Below are positions 54,300 through 63,289 of a stretch of DNA of 64,000 nucleotides, one piece after another. Origin of the DNA: JADJSS01 sp964490845 (lineage in GTDB: Bacteria; Bacteroidota; Bacteroidia; Chitinophagales; JADIYW01); NCBI GenBank assembly GCA_964490845.1, contig CAZBED010000003.1:248001-312000 (forward strand), given 5' to 3'. The notes under the pieces were generated by a model. That model saw nothing but the letters and a program-made list of their open reading frames with translations, was not told the origin of the DNA and did no database searches. The position numbers and the translations under genes were made by a program. How positions within the stretch are numbered: the first letter of the stretch is position 1; each line of letters opens with the position of its first letter.

Positions 54300-55382
54300 A
54301 TGAGCAACAATACGTATGCAGCCATCATGGCAGGAGGAATCGGCAGCCGATTCTGGCCGGCCAGCCGGACGGCCGTTCCAAAGCAGTTTTTAGACATTCT
54401 CGGCGTTGGCAGAACACTGATTCAATGCACTTATGACCGCTTTCTGAAGATTTGCCCTAAAGAAAACATTTTCATCCTCACCCATGCTGATTATATCGAC
54501 CTGGTGAAGGCCCAACTCCCCGATATTACGGACGAACAGATATTAACAGAACCCGCGCGCAAGAACACTGCGCCTTGTATTGCTTATAGTGCATTTAAAA
54601 TCAACAAGTTAAATCCAGATGCCAACATTATTGTGGCACCATCTGACCATATCATCTTAAATGAGGAGGAATTTTTGCGTATTTCCAACCTTGCAGTAGA
54701 TTTTGTATCCAAACACAATGCCCTGTGTACCCTCGGAATTCGCCCTACCCGCCCTGATACGGGGTATGGATATATTCAGTATTATGAGGAGGAAGCAAGT
54801 GAAGGCATCCATAAAGTTAAAACCTTTACGGAAAAACCACAGAAAGAGGTCGCCAGACAATTTCTGGCCAGCGGCGATTTTCTCTGGAACGGCGGTATTT
54901 TCATTTGGAATGTAAAGAGCATTCTTTCCTCATTGGAAAAGAACCTCTTAGAAGTGTACGATGCTTTTGTAGAAGCGGAATCGAGCCTGCTGACGGAAAA
55001 GGAAAAGAATGCCGTGGAAAAAGCATTTATCACCTGTCCAAATATTTCCATTGATTACGGTGTTATGGAAAAAGCCGACAATGTATATACACTGCCTTCC
55101 AGTTTCGGCTGGAGTGATTTAGGTACCTGGGCTTCCCTGTATGAGGAAAAAGAGAAAGATTATTTCAATAACGCGGTTAACGGAAAGAATGTCGTGGTAT
55201 ACGAATCCACGAATAATATCATTAACGTACCTAACGATAAATTAGTCGTTATTCAGGGGTTGGAGAATTTTATAGTGGTAGACACCAAAGATGTCCTGTT
55301 AATCTGTAACAAGGAGGAAGAACAGCGAATCAAAGAATTTACCCACGACATTAAAATGAAAAAAGGCGATAAATACCTGTAG
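54300..55382 (+). CDS. manC: Mannose-1-phosphate guanylyltransferase
   Basis: 360 aa from the ATG at 54300; upstream frame codons overlap the promoter. It makes GDP-mannose from mannose-1-phosphate and GTP for polysaccharide and glycoprotein synthesis. It shows IMAGGIGSRFWPASR near residue 10, PKQFLDILG, GYGYIQYYE, FTEKP and WNGGIFIWN. It lacks the C-terminal phosphomannose isomerase cupin of bifunctional ManC, so it is the short monofunctional form. Divergent from recQ; the permease gene follows after 74 nt. Confidence 0.93.
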   Translation: MSNNTYAAIMAGGIGSRFWPASRTAVPKQFLDILGVGRTLIQCTYDRFLKICPKENIFILTHADYIDLVKAQLPDITDEQILTEPARKNTAPCIAYSAFKINKLNPDANIIVAPSDHIILNEEEFLRISNLAVDFVSKHNALCTLGIRPTRPDTGYGYIQYYEEEASEGIHKVKTFTEKPQKEVARQFLASGDFLWNGGIFIWNVKSILSSLEKNLLEVYDAFVEAESSLLTEKEKNAVEKAFITCPNISIDYGVMEKADNVYTLPSSFGWSDLGTWASLYEEKEKDYFNNAVNGKNVVVYESTNNIINVPNDKLVVIQGLENFIVVDTKDVLLICNKEEEQRIKEFTHDIKMKKGDKYL

Positions 55383-55456
55383 AAAGAAATAATAAGTAGC
55401 AAGTAATAAGTATTTTACATATCTTCAATTATTCTACAAACCATTAATTTATTTCT

Positions 55457-57097
55457 ATGGCCAACTTGTTCGCAAGAAAACCCTTACATCTTCTGATAAA
55501 GGAAGCAGATGAATCTGAGAAAGGACTCAAGAAAACACTGGGTGCCGGCGGCCTCATTGCCTTGGGTATTGGTGCCATTATCGGTGCCGGCCTATTTTCC
55601 ATCACGGGTGGTGCCGCTGCGAATAATGCAGGGCCGGCCGTAACGCTTTCTTTTATCATCGCCGGTATTGGCTGTGCCTTTGCGGGATTATGCTACGCTG
55701 AATTTGCCTCCATGATTCCCATAGCGGGAAGTGCATATACCTACTCCTATGCCACCATGGGGGAGTTTGTAGCCTGGATCATCGGATGGGATTTAGTACT
55801 GGAATATGCTGTCGGCGCCGCCACCGTTGCCATCAGCTGGAGCAGGTACCTTGTCAAGTTTTTTTCAAATTTAGGGATCAACCTGCCCGCCCAATTGGTG
55901 ATGTCGCCTTTTGACTCAGCAACACTTGCTGACGGTACGGTAGTACAGGGAATGATTAATCTGCCGGCGGTATTTATCATCGTTATCGTTTCGCTTATTT
56001 TAGCCCGGGGTATTAAAGAGTCCGCCACTTTCACCTCTTTAATTGTTGCACTTAAACTGGTCGTAGTATTTGCCTTTATTATTTTAGGATGGAAATACAT
56101 GAATCCGCAAAACCATGTTCCGTATATCATCGAAAATACCGGAACCTTTGGTGAATATGGGTGGAGCGGAATTGTCAGGGCTGCTGCCATCGTTTTTTTC
56201 GCCTATATCGGATTTGATGCGGTATCCACCGCCGCCCAGGAAACCAAAAATCCAAAGCGCGATATGCCGATTGGCATTTTGGGGTCACTGGCAATTTGTA
56301 CCGTGCTATACATTTTATTCGCACACGTGATGACAGGACTGGCCAATTACAATGAATTTAAAGGTCAGGATGGTATTGCGCCGGTAGCCGTTGCAATATC
56401 ACACACCCCGTTTGTATGGCTGAAACAAGGCGTAATCGTGGCAATTCTGGCGGGTTACTCTTCCGTGATTTTAGTCTTGCTGCTCGGTCAATCCAGAGTT
56501 TTCTTTTCCATGAGCAGAGACGGCCTTATTCCAAGAGTATTTTCTGCCGTACATCCCAAATTTCAAACACCCTTCAAATCCAACATGCTGTTTGCGGTAT
56601 TTGTAAGTTTATTTGCCGCGTTTGTTCCGGGAAGAGTGGTAGGAGAAATGACGAGTATCGGAACGTTATTTGCCTTTATATTAGTTTGTGTCGGCGTAAT
56701 GATTTTACGGGTAAAAATGCCGGAAGCGCCCCGAGCCTTCAGCACACCTTTAGTACCGCTGATACCCATATTAGGTATTGTTACCTGCTTATTTATGATG
56801 GTATTTCTTCCGTTAGATACATGGATACGATTAGTAGTCTGGATGATTATCGGGTTTGATCTTTATATTTTATATGGGATTAAGAACAGTCATATCGGGA
56901 AAGGCTCCGAAGACAACAGGCAGGCCTATGTTATCAGTTCTTCAGGATTATTGACATCTATAATATTGATAATTGTTGCGACGATACATCACAAAACTGC
57001 TACAGAACCGGATACCGGATTATTTGTGTTCTCTTTAGTGTTTTCTGCCGTACACATCGTTGGATTCCTGATGCATTATTATAAGCATAAGAAATAA
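55457..57097 (+). CDS. APC-family amino acid permease (cationic amino acid transporter type)
   Basis: 546 aa with twelve or more membrane helices. Helix 1 carries GIGAIIGAGLFSITGG, the substrate-binding glycine motif of the APC superfamily; AYTYSYATMGEFVAWIIGWDL follows, then the FFAYIGFDAVSTAAQETKNP loop typical of CAT-type permeases. It imports amino acids; specificity is not readable. It is longer at the C-terminus than bacterial 12-helix permeases, consistent with 14 helices. The upstream 74-nt gap holds an AGTAATAAG-type repeat. Confidence 0.9.
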   Translation: MANLFARKPLHLLIKEADESEKGLKKTLGAGGLIALGIGAIIGAGLFSITGGAAANNAGPAVTLSFIIAGIGCAFAGLCYAEFASMIPIAGSAYTYSYATMGEFVAWIIGWDLVLEYAVGAATVAISWSRYLVKFFSNLGINLPAQLVMSPFDSATLADGTVVQGMINLPAVFIIVIVSLILARGIKESATFTSLIVALKLVVVFAFIILGWKYMNPQNHVPYIIENTGTFGEYGWSGIVRAAAIVFFAYIGFDAVSTAAQETKNPKRDMPIGILGSLAICTVLYILFAHVMTGLANYNEFKGQDGIAPVAVAISHTPFVWLKQGVIVAILAGYSSVILVLLLGQSRVFFSMSRDGLIPRVFSAVHPKFQTPFKSNMLFAVFVSLFAAFVPGRVVGEMTSIGTLFAFILVCVGVMILRVKMPEAPRAFSTPLVPLIPILGIVTCLFMMVFLPLDTWIRLVVWMIIGFDLYILYGIKNSHIGKGSEDNRQAYVISSSGLLTSIILIIVATIHHKTATEPDTGLFVFSLVFSAVHIVGFLMHYYKHKK

Positions 57098-57103
57098 AGG
57101 CTG

Positions 57104-58630
57104 CTACTCACTAAACGGCATGGCGCCTTTCAGTTTGGCATGTAGTTTCTCATTGTAGCTTTCCAGCAGATAGTTAAAATAGTTCTTAGTGGCTTTGCTG
57201 AGACAGCTGATATATACATTCAGCCGGTATTGTATCTCGTCCTGCAGAATATTAATCAATGGCAACGCATCGAGGTAATTGGTGGTATTTTCTTTAATGC
57301 GGAGGAAATGATTTTCTATCGATACATCGAGGCACTCCAGTGTTTTCTTTCCTTTATTATACAAGGCATAATATTCCCGCTCCATATCAAAATCGAAATT
57401 CGTGGTGTTGGGGAAAAGTTCTTTTACCGTATCCGGCAAATCGTAAATCAAACCTTTTTCCATTTGTATTTCGCGTTCATACAAATGCTCCAGGAATTTT
57501 TCCGGATTGATAAACACATCTCTCCAGTCTATATAATCCTGCCACAGACCCAATCGCCTGGCATTATTTCCCAAATCAATTACAGTAAAATGATTTTTGT
57601 TGGGCAGGCGCCGGCTTCCGCGTCCTATCATCTGATGATACAACGTCAGTGAACGAGTTGCTCTGTTCAGAATGATGCAATCTACCGTTGGTTCGTCAAA
57701 ACCGGTTGTCAGGATTCCCACAGAGGTAACAATAGCATCGGGTGTTTCTTTCAGCCAGGCCAGCACATCCTTTCTGTCCTGCTTGTTGCTGGTGCTGTCT
57801 AAATGTTTGATGGCTACTCCCTGATCGGTGAAGAATTTCTCCACGGATTTGGATGTAGCTACCGAGCTATTAAAAATTAATACTTTTTTCCCTTTTGCTT
57901 TTTCCTGATACGCCCGTAGCAACTTTTCATGCATATCAAAATGCATGTATATCCGGTCGAGTGAGCTGACTGTATAATCGCCGTCAATACCTACCTTTAA
58001 TCCTCCGAGGTGTACATCATACGTATACGTGGTTGCGTCGCTCAGATAACCTTTAGTCACCAGCTCCTTTATAGAGTCTCCAATAATCAGTTTCTTGTAG
58101 TTTTGTCGAAGCGGCAAATTCTGATTCGAACTTAATGGTGTTGCCGTCACCCCTAAAATAATAGCATTCCTGAAATAATGAAATATTTTCCGGAAGGAAT
58201 TATAATGCGCCTCATCGACAATCACCAGATCTATATCCTGTAAATATTCTTCATCATCTTTCAGGCGGTTGTTGAGTGTTTCCACCATCGCCAGAAAACA
58301 CAAATACTCCTGCTGGTCCGGAATATCATCCACTTCGCTCGTAATCAGCTTACAATGAATACCGGCTTCTTCCAGAGCGTTGGATGTCTGCTTCAGCAAC
58401 TCGATGCGGTGTGTCAGAATCAGAATTTTTTTCTGATGTTCTTCTATATATTTTCTGGAAATTTCCGAAAAGATAACGGTCTTGCCTCCACCTGTCGGCA
58501 ATTGAAAGACGATGTTTTCTCTTTTTTCGTTTTCCTGCAAATGCTGAAAGATGCGTTGTATGTATTCTTCCTGATAGGGGTATAGCTGTTTAGCAGTTTC
58601 CGCTCTTTCTTTTATTCCGGTTATCTTCAT
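57104..58630 (-). CDS. DEAD/DEAH-box helicase family protein (SSL2/Type III Res-like)
   Basis: 508 aa superfamily 2 helicase. It has YPYQEEYIQRIF at the start, Walker A LPTGGGKTVIF near residue 45, VDEAHYN near residue 137 and motif VI YHQMIGRGSRRLP near residue 335. There is no nuclease domain and no adjacent methylase, so it is not a restriction subunit. The last 140 residues are helical and unassigned. Convergent with the permease gene, 6 nt apart. Confidence 0.88.
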   Translation of the reverse strand: MKITGIKERAETAKQLYPYQEEYIQRIFQHLQENEKRENIVFQLPTGGGKTVIFSEISRKYIEEHQKKILILTHRIELLKQTSNALEEAGIHCKLITSEVDDIPDQQEYLCFLAMVETLNNRLKDDEEYLQDIDLVIVDEAHYNSFRKIFHYFRNAIILGVTATPLSSNQNLPLRQNYKKLIIGDSIKELVTKGYLSDATTYTYDVHLGGLKVGIDGDYTVSSLDRIYMHFDMHEKLLRAYQEKAKGKKVLIFNSSVATSKSVEKFFTDQGVAIKHLDSTSNKQDRKDVLAWLKETPDAIVTSVGILTTGFDEPTVDCIILNRATRSLTLYHQMIGRGSRRLPNKNHFTVIDLGNNARRLGLWQDYIDWRDVFINPEKFLEHLYEREIQMEKGLIYDLPDTVKELFPNTTNFDFDMEREYYALYNKGKKTLECLDVSIENHFLRIKENTTNYLDALPLINILQDEIQYRLNVYISCLSKATKNYFNYLLESYNEKLHAKLKGAMPFSE

Positions 58631-58750
58631 GTAATGCTGTTAGTAGTGTCGCTCAAAAATCATACCATGGAAGGCTTACTTTTTTGCAACCGCCCAATAT
58701 ACAAAATTTAAAGCGTGCCTGAAAGAAAGAGATATGCACACGGACTTAAT

Positions 58751-59659
58751 TTACGTTAATATAATCTGATTGTACGGCAGGATAGTTGGAAATCCTTTAT
58801 CAGCAAAATAATGTTTTATCGTTTCCGGAGATTCATCACTTGCCACTAACACAAAATCTCCGCCCCAGGCGCCTAATGATTTGATGGTACCGGGAAAGTC
58901 GGGGAAATAAATTTCTTTCACTTTCTGAATCCCTAATACATTCGACAGGATATTCTCATGAACTTCAAGATAATAGCAGAACTCATCCAGTTCATTTGCC
59001 TGAATGATTTTGTAGGTCAAATCGGAAATCTGTTCAATGTACGGTGTTTTATCAATCGTCAGATTTCGGTAATGCTGAATACCTTCGCGTGAATTTTGCT
59101 TTTGATTAAGATGAACGAAATAGAGATGTTCTTTGAAAGACGGAGAAAATGGTACTTCTTTTACCGTACGAGATTCCTCACTTCGTTCGGAATAACAGCG
59201 CTCATAAACAATTGGTTGTTTTGCTGTGGCACAGGCAATATCATAACCGCTGCCACCAAATGTTTTGGATAATATTTCATACGGGTCCGCATCTGTCCAC
59301 TGCGCAATTAAACTAATTAGCGTTGACGAAGAGCCGAGTCCCCAGTCGTTTGGAAAATTGAGTTTGGTGGTGATTTGAGATTTGGGATTTGAGATTTGGG
59401 AGATTTGAAAAATACTTTGCAGCATTTTTGCAACCTCATTATCGCTGGCTGAAATGATTTCTAAAGATTCTGAAAATCTTGCATCAAACCAAACCCTGCT
59501 TTCATGGTCTAAGCTTTTCCAAAAGATTCCATTTTCTTCTGCAGGCTCAACCGTTAATGTTTGCCCAAATTTTGTAGGCACAGCCAAACCAACAGCACCG
59601 TCCAGAATAAAGTATTCACCGGTAAGTAAGAGTTTGCCGTGTGCGTGGTAGGTTTTCAT
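58751..59659 (-). CDS. GYDIA-family GHMP kinase
   Basis: 302 aa. GHMP motifs: the N-terminal HGKLLLTGEYFILDG, the ATP loop GLGSSSTLISLIA near residue 112, GGSGYDIACATA (the GYDIA signature) near residue 145, and motif 3 LGAWGGDFVLVAS near residue 270. By operon place it should phosphorylate mevalonate or phosphomevalonate in isoprenoid synthesis. It is the last gene of the mevalonate operon, 18 nt after HMG-CoA reductase. Confidence 0.9.
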   Translation of the reverse strand: MKTYHAHGKLLLTGEYFILDGAVGLAVPTKFGQTLTVEPAEENGIFWKSLDHESRVWFDARFSESLEIISASDNEVAKMLQSIFQISQISNPKSQITTKLNFPNDWGLGSSSTLISLIAQWTDADPYEILSKTFGGSGYDIACATAKQPIVYERCYSERSEESRTVKEVPFSPSFKEHLYFVHLNQKQNSREGIQHYRNLTIDKTPYIEQISDLTYKIIQANELDEFCYYLEVHENILSNVLGIQKVKEIYFPDFPGTIKSLGAWGGDFVLVASDESPETIKHYFADKGFPTILPYNQIILT

Positions 59660-59677
59660 TCAGCAAAATTTCCGGAA

Positions 59678-60997
59678 TTATTTCACAGCGTCTTTTGAAC
59701 TTCTGTATTGCTCCAGCATCACACGTGTAGTGGTAAATGAAACAATCTTATCTTTGAAATACTCGAGTGCATATTTTTTTTCCTCTTCGGTAGCATTGTA
59801 ATGATTTAAGATATTCAGCAAATGCATTTTCATGTGCCCCTGTTGTATACCAACTGTCGTCAGCGCTTTCAGCGCTGCGAAATTCTGTGCCAGCCCGGCC
59901 ACTGCACAAATCTGCATAAGCTGTTTAGCATCCGGATTACCCAATATCTGCATGGCAATCTTTACCAACGGATGTAATTGAGTGAGTCCACCAACCGTAC
60001 CGACGGCTAAGGGCAAATCAATCCAGAATTTAAAGGTGCCATTCTCCACAGTACAATGCGTCAATGAACTGTATTGCCCGCTTCTGGATGCATATGTATG
60101 TCCGCAGGCCTCCACCGCCCGGAAGTCATTACCGGATGCTATTATAATCGCGTCTACTCCGTTATAAATTCCTTTGTTGTGCGTCGTTGCCCTGTGCGGG
60201 TCCACTTCCGCAATACGTACCGCCATACGGATTTTTTCGGCGAACTCTTCCGCCTGTACACCGCCTACCGTACCCAGGTCTTCCACCTTACATTCCACCC
60301 AGGCCCTCGCTACACATTGCGGCGTATAGTTGGAAACAATGGACATGATAACTTTCACCGAACCGTATTCCGGGTTATTGCCAATAATCTCTTTTAACGT
60401 GGATGCATATTCTTCCAGACAGGTATTGATGAAATTTGCACCCATGGAATCGCAGGTCTCAAACGACACCTTAAGTTGAAAATAATCCGGCTCCTGTTGT
60501 GTCAGGTCCACCAGTTCCATATCCAGCACGCCGCCACCGCGTTGTTCCATATTGTAGGTGATATATTTGCTGCCTTCCAGCAATTGTTTCCTGATGGAGG
60601 GAAAATCTCTTTTTAATTTGTTTGCATCTCCCTTGTACAGAAAATGTACCTGACCGATTTTGGTCGTGCTAATAATTTCGGTATGAAAACCACCGCGTTC
60701 ACTCCAGTACTTACCGGCATTAGACATGGCTGCCACCACCGAACTCTCCTCAATGGCCATCGGCAGGCAATACCATTCCTTATTAATTAAAAAATTAGGC
60801 GCTACAGAAAACGGAAAGAAATAATTGGAAATCGTATTTTCAGAAAATTCATCCAGTACTTTCTGTGTGTTCAAATCACGATGCCAGTAAGAAATAATCT
60901 CTTCTCTGAGTTGTTTATCGTTATTTAAATAATTTTCTACAATCCAATCAATTTTCTGTTCTTTCGAGAGTTTGGAATAGCCGGATATATTTTTCAT
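59678..60997 (-). CDS. mvaA: Hydroxymethylglutaryl-CoA reductase, class II
   Basis: 439 aa. The class II catalytic residues are visible: glutamate in AIEESSVVAAMSNAG (near residue 83), lysine in TTHNKGIYNGVDAI (near 270), aspartate in SGNDFRAVEACGH (near 287) and histidine in QQGHMKMHLLN (near 390). It makes mevalonate from HMG-CoA. It is 13 nt after the oxidoreductase gene and 18 nt before the GHMP kinase, so one operon. HMG-CoA synthase and mevalonate decarboxylase are not in the window. Confidence 0.94.
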   Translation of the reverse strand: MKNISGYSKLSKEQKIDWIVENYLNNDKQLREEIISYWHRDLNTQKVLDEFSENTISNYFFPFSVAPNFLINKEWYCLPMAIEESSVVAAMSNAGKYWSERGGFHTEIISTTKIGQVHFLYKGDANKLKRDFPSIRKQLLEGSKYITYNMEQRGGGVLDMELVDLTQQEPDYFQLKVSFETCDSMGANFINTCLEEYASTLKEIIGNNPEYGSVKVIMSIVSNYTPQCVARAWVECKVEDLGTVGGVQAEEFAEKIRMAVRIAEVDPHRATTHNKGIYNGVDAIIIASGNDFRAVEACGHTYASRSGQYSSLTHCTVENGTFKFWIDLPLAVGTVGGLTQLHPLVKIAMQILGNPDAKQLMQICAVAGLAQNFAALKALTTVGIQQGHMKMHLLNILNHYNATEEEKKYALEYFKDKIVSFTTTRVMLEQYRSSKDAVK

Positions 60998-61010
60998 AAT
61001 CGTTTATTTA

Positions 61011-61592
61011 CTATGCTGATTTTTTTCCTAACTGATATGCTGTTTCAATATGTTTTCTGATGCTCGCTTCTTTTATATTCCTGATTGGCGAAAACACAGT
61101 CACGCTGACCGGATTAATGCCGCAAAACTGCAGTATGGTGCGCTTAATCTGACGAATTGCCGGGTTACCGTAGATCAGCCGGAAATACCAATACGGCGTA
61201 TCCATCGTACAAATTATGCGTGCCGATTTGCCTGCCAGTAACTTATCCCACCAGACAGAATCTTCCTTATACTGAAAGGCAAATCCCGGCAAAAAGAGCC
61301 TGTCAAAAAATCCTTTCATTATTGCCGGCATACCACCCCACCATATCGGAAAAACAAATACCAAATGTTCTGCCCATTTTATTTTTTCCCATGCTTCCAA
61401 TAAGTCAGGTTCAAGTTCTGTACGTTTCTGATAACCATATTGAAGGTTTGGACTGAATTGTAAATCTCTGATGATAATTTCTTTAATGTCTGAGTTACCC
61501 TCTGTCGCACCTTTCTTATATGCTTCCGCTATGGCAAAATTCAAACTCTCTTTACTGGGATGGCCGTTAACAATAAGTATTCTTTTACCCAT
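61011..61592 (-). CDS. NAD(P)H-dependent flavodoxin-fold oxidoreductase
   Basis: 193 aa of the NQO1/KefF-like family. It starts ILIVNGHPSKESLNFAIAEA (flavin phosphate loop), with VFPIWWGGMPAIMKGFFDR near residue 82 and GKSARIICTMDTPYWY. It reduces quinones or free flavin with NAD(P)H. It sits inside the mevalonate operon, between the type 2 isomerase (13 nt) and HMG-CoA reductase (13 nt). The isomerase needs reduced FMN, so a supply role is possible (inference). Confidence 0.88.
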   Translation of the reverse strand: MGKRILIVNGHPSKESLNFAIAEAYKKGATEGNSDIKEIIIRDLQFSPNLQYGYQKRTELEPDLLEAWEKIKWAEHLVFVFPIWWGGMPAIMKGFFDRLFLPGFAFQYKEDSVWWDKLLAGKSARIICTMDTPYWYFRLIYGNPAIRQIKRTILQFCGINPVSVTVFSPIRNIKEASIRKHIETAYQLGKKSA

Positions 61593-61605
61593 ACTCCCGC
61601 ATTTA

Positions 61606-62640
61606 TTACCTTACCTTAAAGTACGTTTTTGCAAGCTGATATCCTTTCAGTTGATTGTCCACGTATTGATACAACTCATCGTATCCTTTTTCCGCATATT
61701 TCAATAAGCCTGATGCCTGTCCATAAACGGAGGCAGCCTGTAGTTTTTCCATCAGGTAATACCCGTCGAGGAAAGATTTTATACCCCCTGAAATAATGAA
61801 CTGCCGGCAGGCAAAGTTAACACCCGGCTCTTCTTTCAGTTCGTTAATAAATGCAACCATCTCTTCAGCGGTATGGCCAATATGTGAAATGGAGTTAAAA
61901 ATTTCCAGTTGCGTTTCATCGCTTCTCAGTAGTTCCAGTTTAGAGAAATTCGTACCCCCGTGTGCAGCAAATTCTATCGCCTCGACAGGCAGTTGCACCA
62001 ATGCCCGCAAACTTTCTTTTCCAAAGCCCTGGCCAACTTCTTTTACAATTACTTTTTGTTTGGTCTTCTCTAAAAACTGTTGAATAGTTTTTATTGGCGG
62101 TTCCGTTATCTTGTCGCCTTCCGGCTGCAGCCATTCCTGCAATGGATTCACATGAATGATAATGCCATCTGTCTGCAATTTGTCAACCAGCTGATCTATC
62201 TTATAGAGTTCATTATTCTTCAGCAAGACGGCTAACTGAGCGATTCCGAGATTGGCATAAAATGGCAGATCATTACCGATAACTTTCCTGAAATCAAAAT
62301 CGCGGATACGCTCATCGCTTTCCAGTAATGCTCTGCAGGAGCCCAACCCCATACCCATACCGAAAGCATGACATACTTTTGCGAGATTGGAATTTATCTG
62401 ATACGCTTTCTCTGTACCGCCCGTCATACTGGATACCCAAATAGGTGCATTCAACATTTTACCCAAAAACGAAAACGATACAGGTTTTTCTACAGGATGT
62501 GCTGACAGCATCGGTTCATAGGAGAACCTTTTATCGATAGACAAACTTTCTACCTGAGAGCGGAAAGCAAGCTGTATATGGTCTTGTTTTCTCTCGGCGG
62601 CAGTCGGATCAGTAACGGGTATTTTTTCTAATTTATCCAA
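61606..62640 (-). CDS. fni: Type 2 isopentenyl-diphosphate delta-isomerase
   Basis: 344 aa FMN barrel, interconverting IPP and DMAPP. It shows RKQDHIQLAF near residue 20, APIWVSSMTGGTEKAYQINSNL (shown in part), GMGLGSCRALL near residue 98, the HVNPLQEWLQPEGD loop with catalytic glutamine near residue 160, and VKEVGQGFG. The start is a TTG at 62640; it directly follows the -7 element by 5 nt and no ATG exists upstream in frame. First gene of the mevalonate operon. Confidence 0.93.
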   Translation of the reverse strand: MDKLEKIPVTDPTAAERKQDHIQLAFRSQVESLSIDKRFSYEPMLSAHPVEKPVSFSFLGKMLNAPIWVSSMTGGTEKAYQINSNLAKVCHAFGMGMGLGSCRALLESDERIRDFDFRKVIGNDLPFYANLGIAQLAVLLKNNELYKIDQLVDKLQTDGIIIHVNPLQEWLQPEGDKITEPPIKTIQQFLEKTKQKVIVKEVGQGFGKESLRALVQLPVEAIEFAAHGGTNFSKLELLRSDETQLEIFNSISHIGHTAEEMVAFINELKEEPGVNFACRQFIISGGIKSFLDGYYLMEKLQAASVYGQASGLLKYAEKGYDELYQYVDNQLKGYQLAKTYFKVR

Positions 62641-62645
62641 TTAAT

Positions 62646-62653
62646 CAAAGTTA
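62646..62653 (-). promoter_or_regulatory. -7 promoter element of the mevalonate operon
   Basis: On the minus strand TAACTTTG, an exact TAnnTTTG match, ends 5 nt before the TTG start. This predicts a leaderless transcript. Confidence 0.6.
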
Positions 62654-62725
62654 CGTATATAAACGGATGTAAGCGTTAAAAGTTTCGTAGATTTTAGATG
62701 ATAAAAAGTATAACAAAGAAGACCT

Positions 62726-63253
62726 TTATTGCACGTTTAATGAATAGGCCGCCTTTTGCAAATCCTTCAGCCAAAGTTGTCGTTTATGTCGTAACAACCA
62801 GCCGGCAGTCTGATAAATATGGCCATCTTTAGTTTCAAAAACATCTACAACGAATAAAAACCGATGATCCTGTTTCTCGGAAGACAAAATACCGGATACC
62901 TGATACTCCTTTACTTTCAACTTATTTGAGGTAACAAATACTGTGTCTTTTGCCTCCATATTGGGTTCTTTCAGGTTCTTCTTCAACTGTGTTGTAATGG
63001 AATCATACATGATGTCGAATCCCTGTTCACCGGGTTTCATTCCATGATCTACCAGAATAAAATAAACATCGCGGTAGTCGTTTTTCAGCTGCAACAGCGT
63101 GTTTTTTTCAGGATATACATCATCTGTTTCAAAAAGGTAAGACGGATACTGAATGCTGATCTTTTCTTTTGAAAAGGTTCTCGGCTCTTTGCTGTATTTA
63201 CACGAAACTATTACAAGACAGGCAACAAGCGGCAGTGCATACGATATTTTCAT
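62726..63253 (-). CDS. Small lipoprotein of unknown function
   Basis: 175 aa from the ATG at 63253, 4 nt after a -7 element; an upstream in-frame ATG would overlap it. The N-terminus is a lipoprotein signal with lipobox IVSC near residue 18. The mature chain has PSYLFETDDVYPEKNTLLQL and a regular strand/helix pattern resembling PsbP/MOG1-like lipoproteins, but I cannot assign a family with confidence. Confidence 0.72.
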   Translation of the reverse strand: MKISYALPLVACLVIVSCKYSKEPRTFSKEKISIQYPSYLFETDDVYPEKNTLLQLKNDYRDVYFILVDHGMKPGEQGFDIMYDSITTQLKKNLKEPNMEAKDTVFVTSNKLKVKEYQVSGILSSEKQDHRFLFVVDVFETKDGHIYQTAGWLLRHKRQLWLKDLQKAAYSLNVQ

Positions 63254-63257
63254 ACCA

Positions 63258-63265
63258 CAAAGATA
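63258..63265 (-). promoter_or_regulatory. -7 promoter element of the small lipoprotein gene
   Basis: On the minus strand TATCTTTG ends 4 nt before the ATG at 63253. Confidence 0.55.
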
Positions 63266-63289
63266 CAAAAACAGTATTCAGATAATCTT

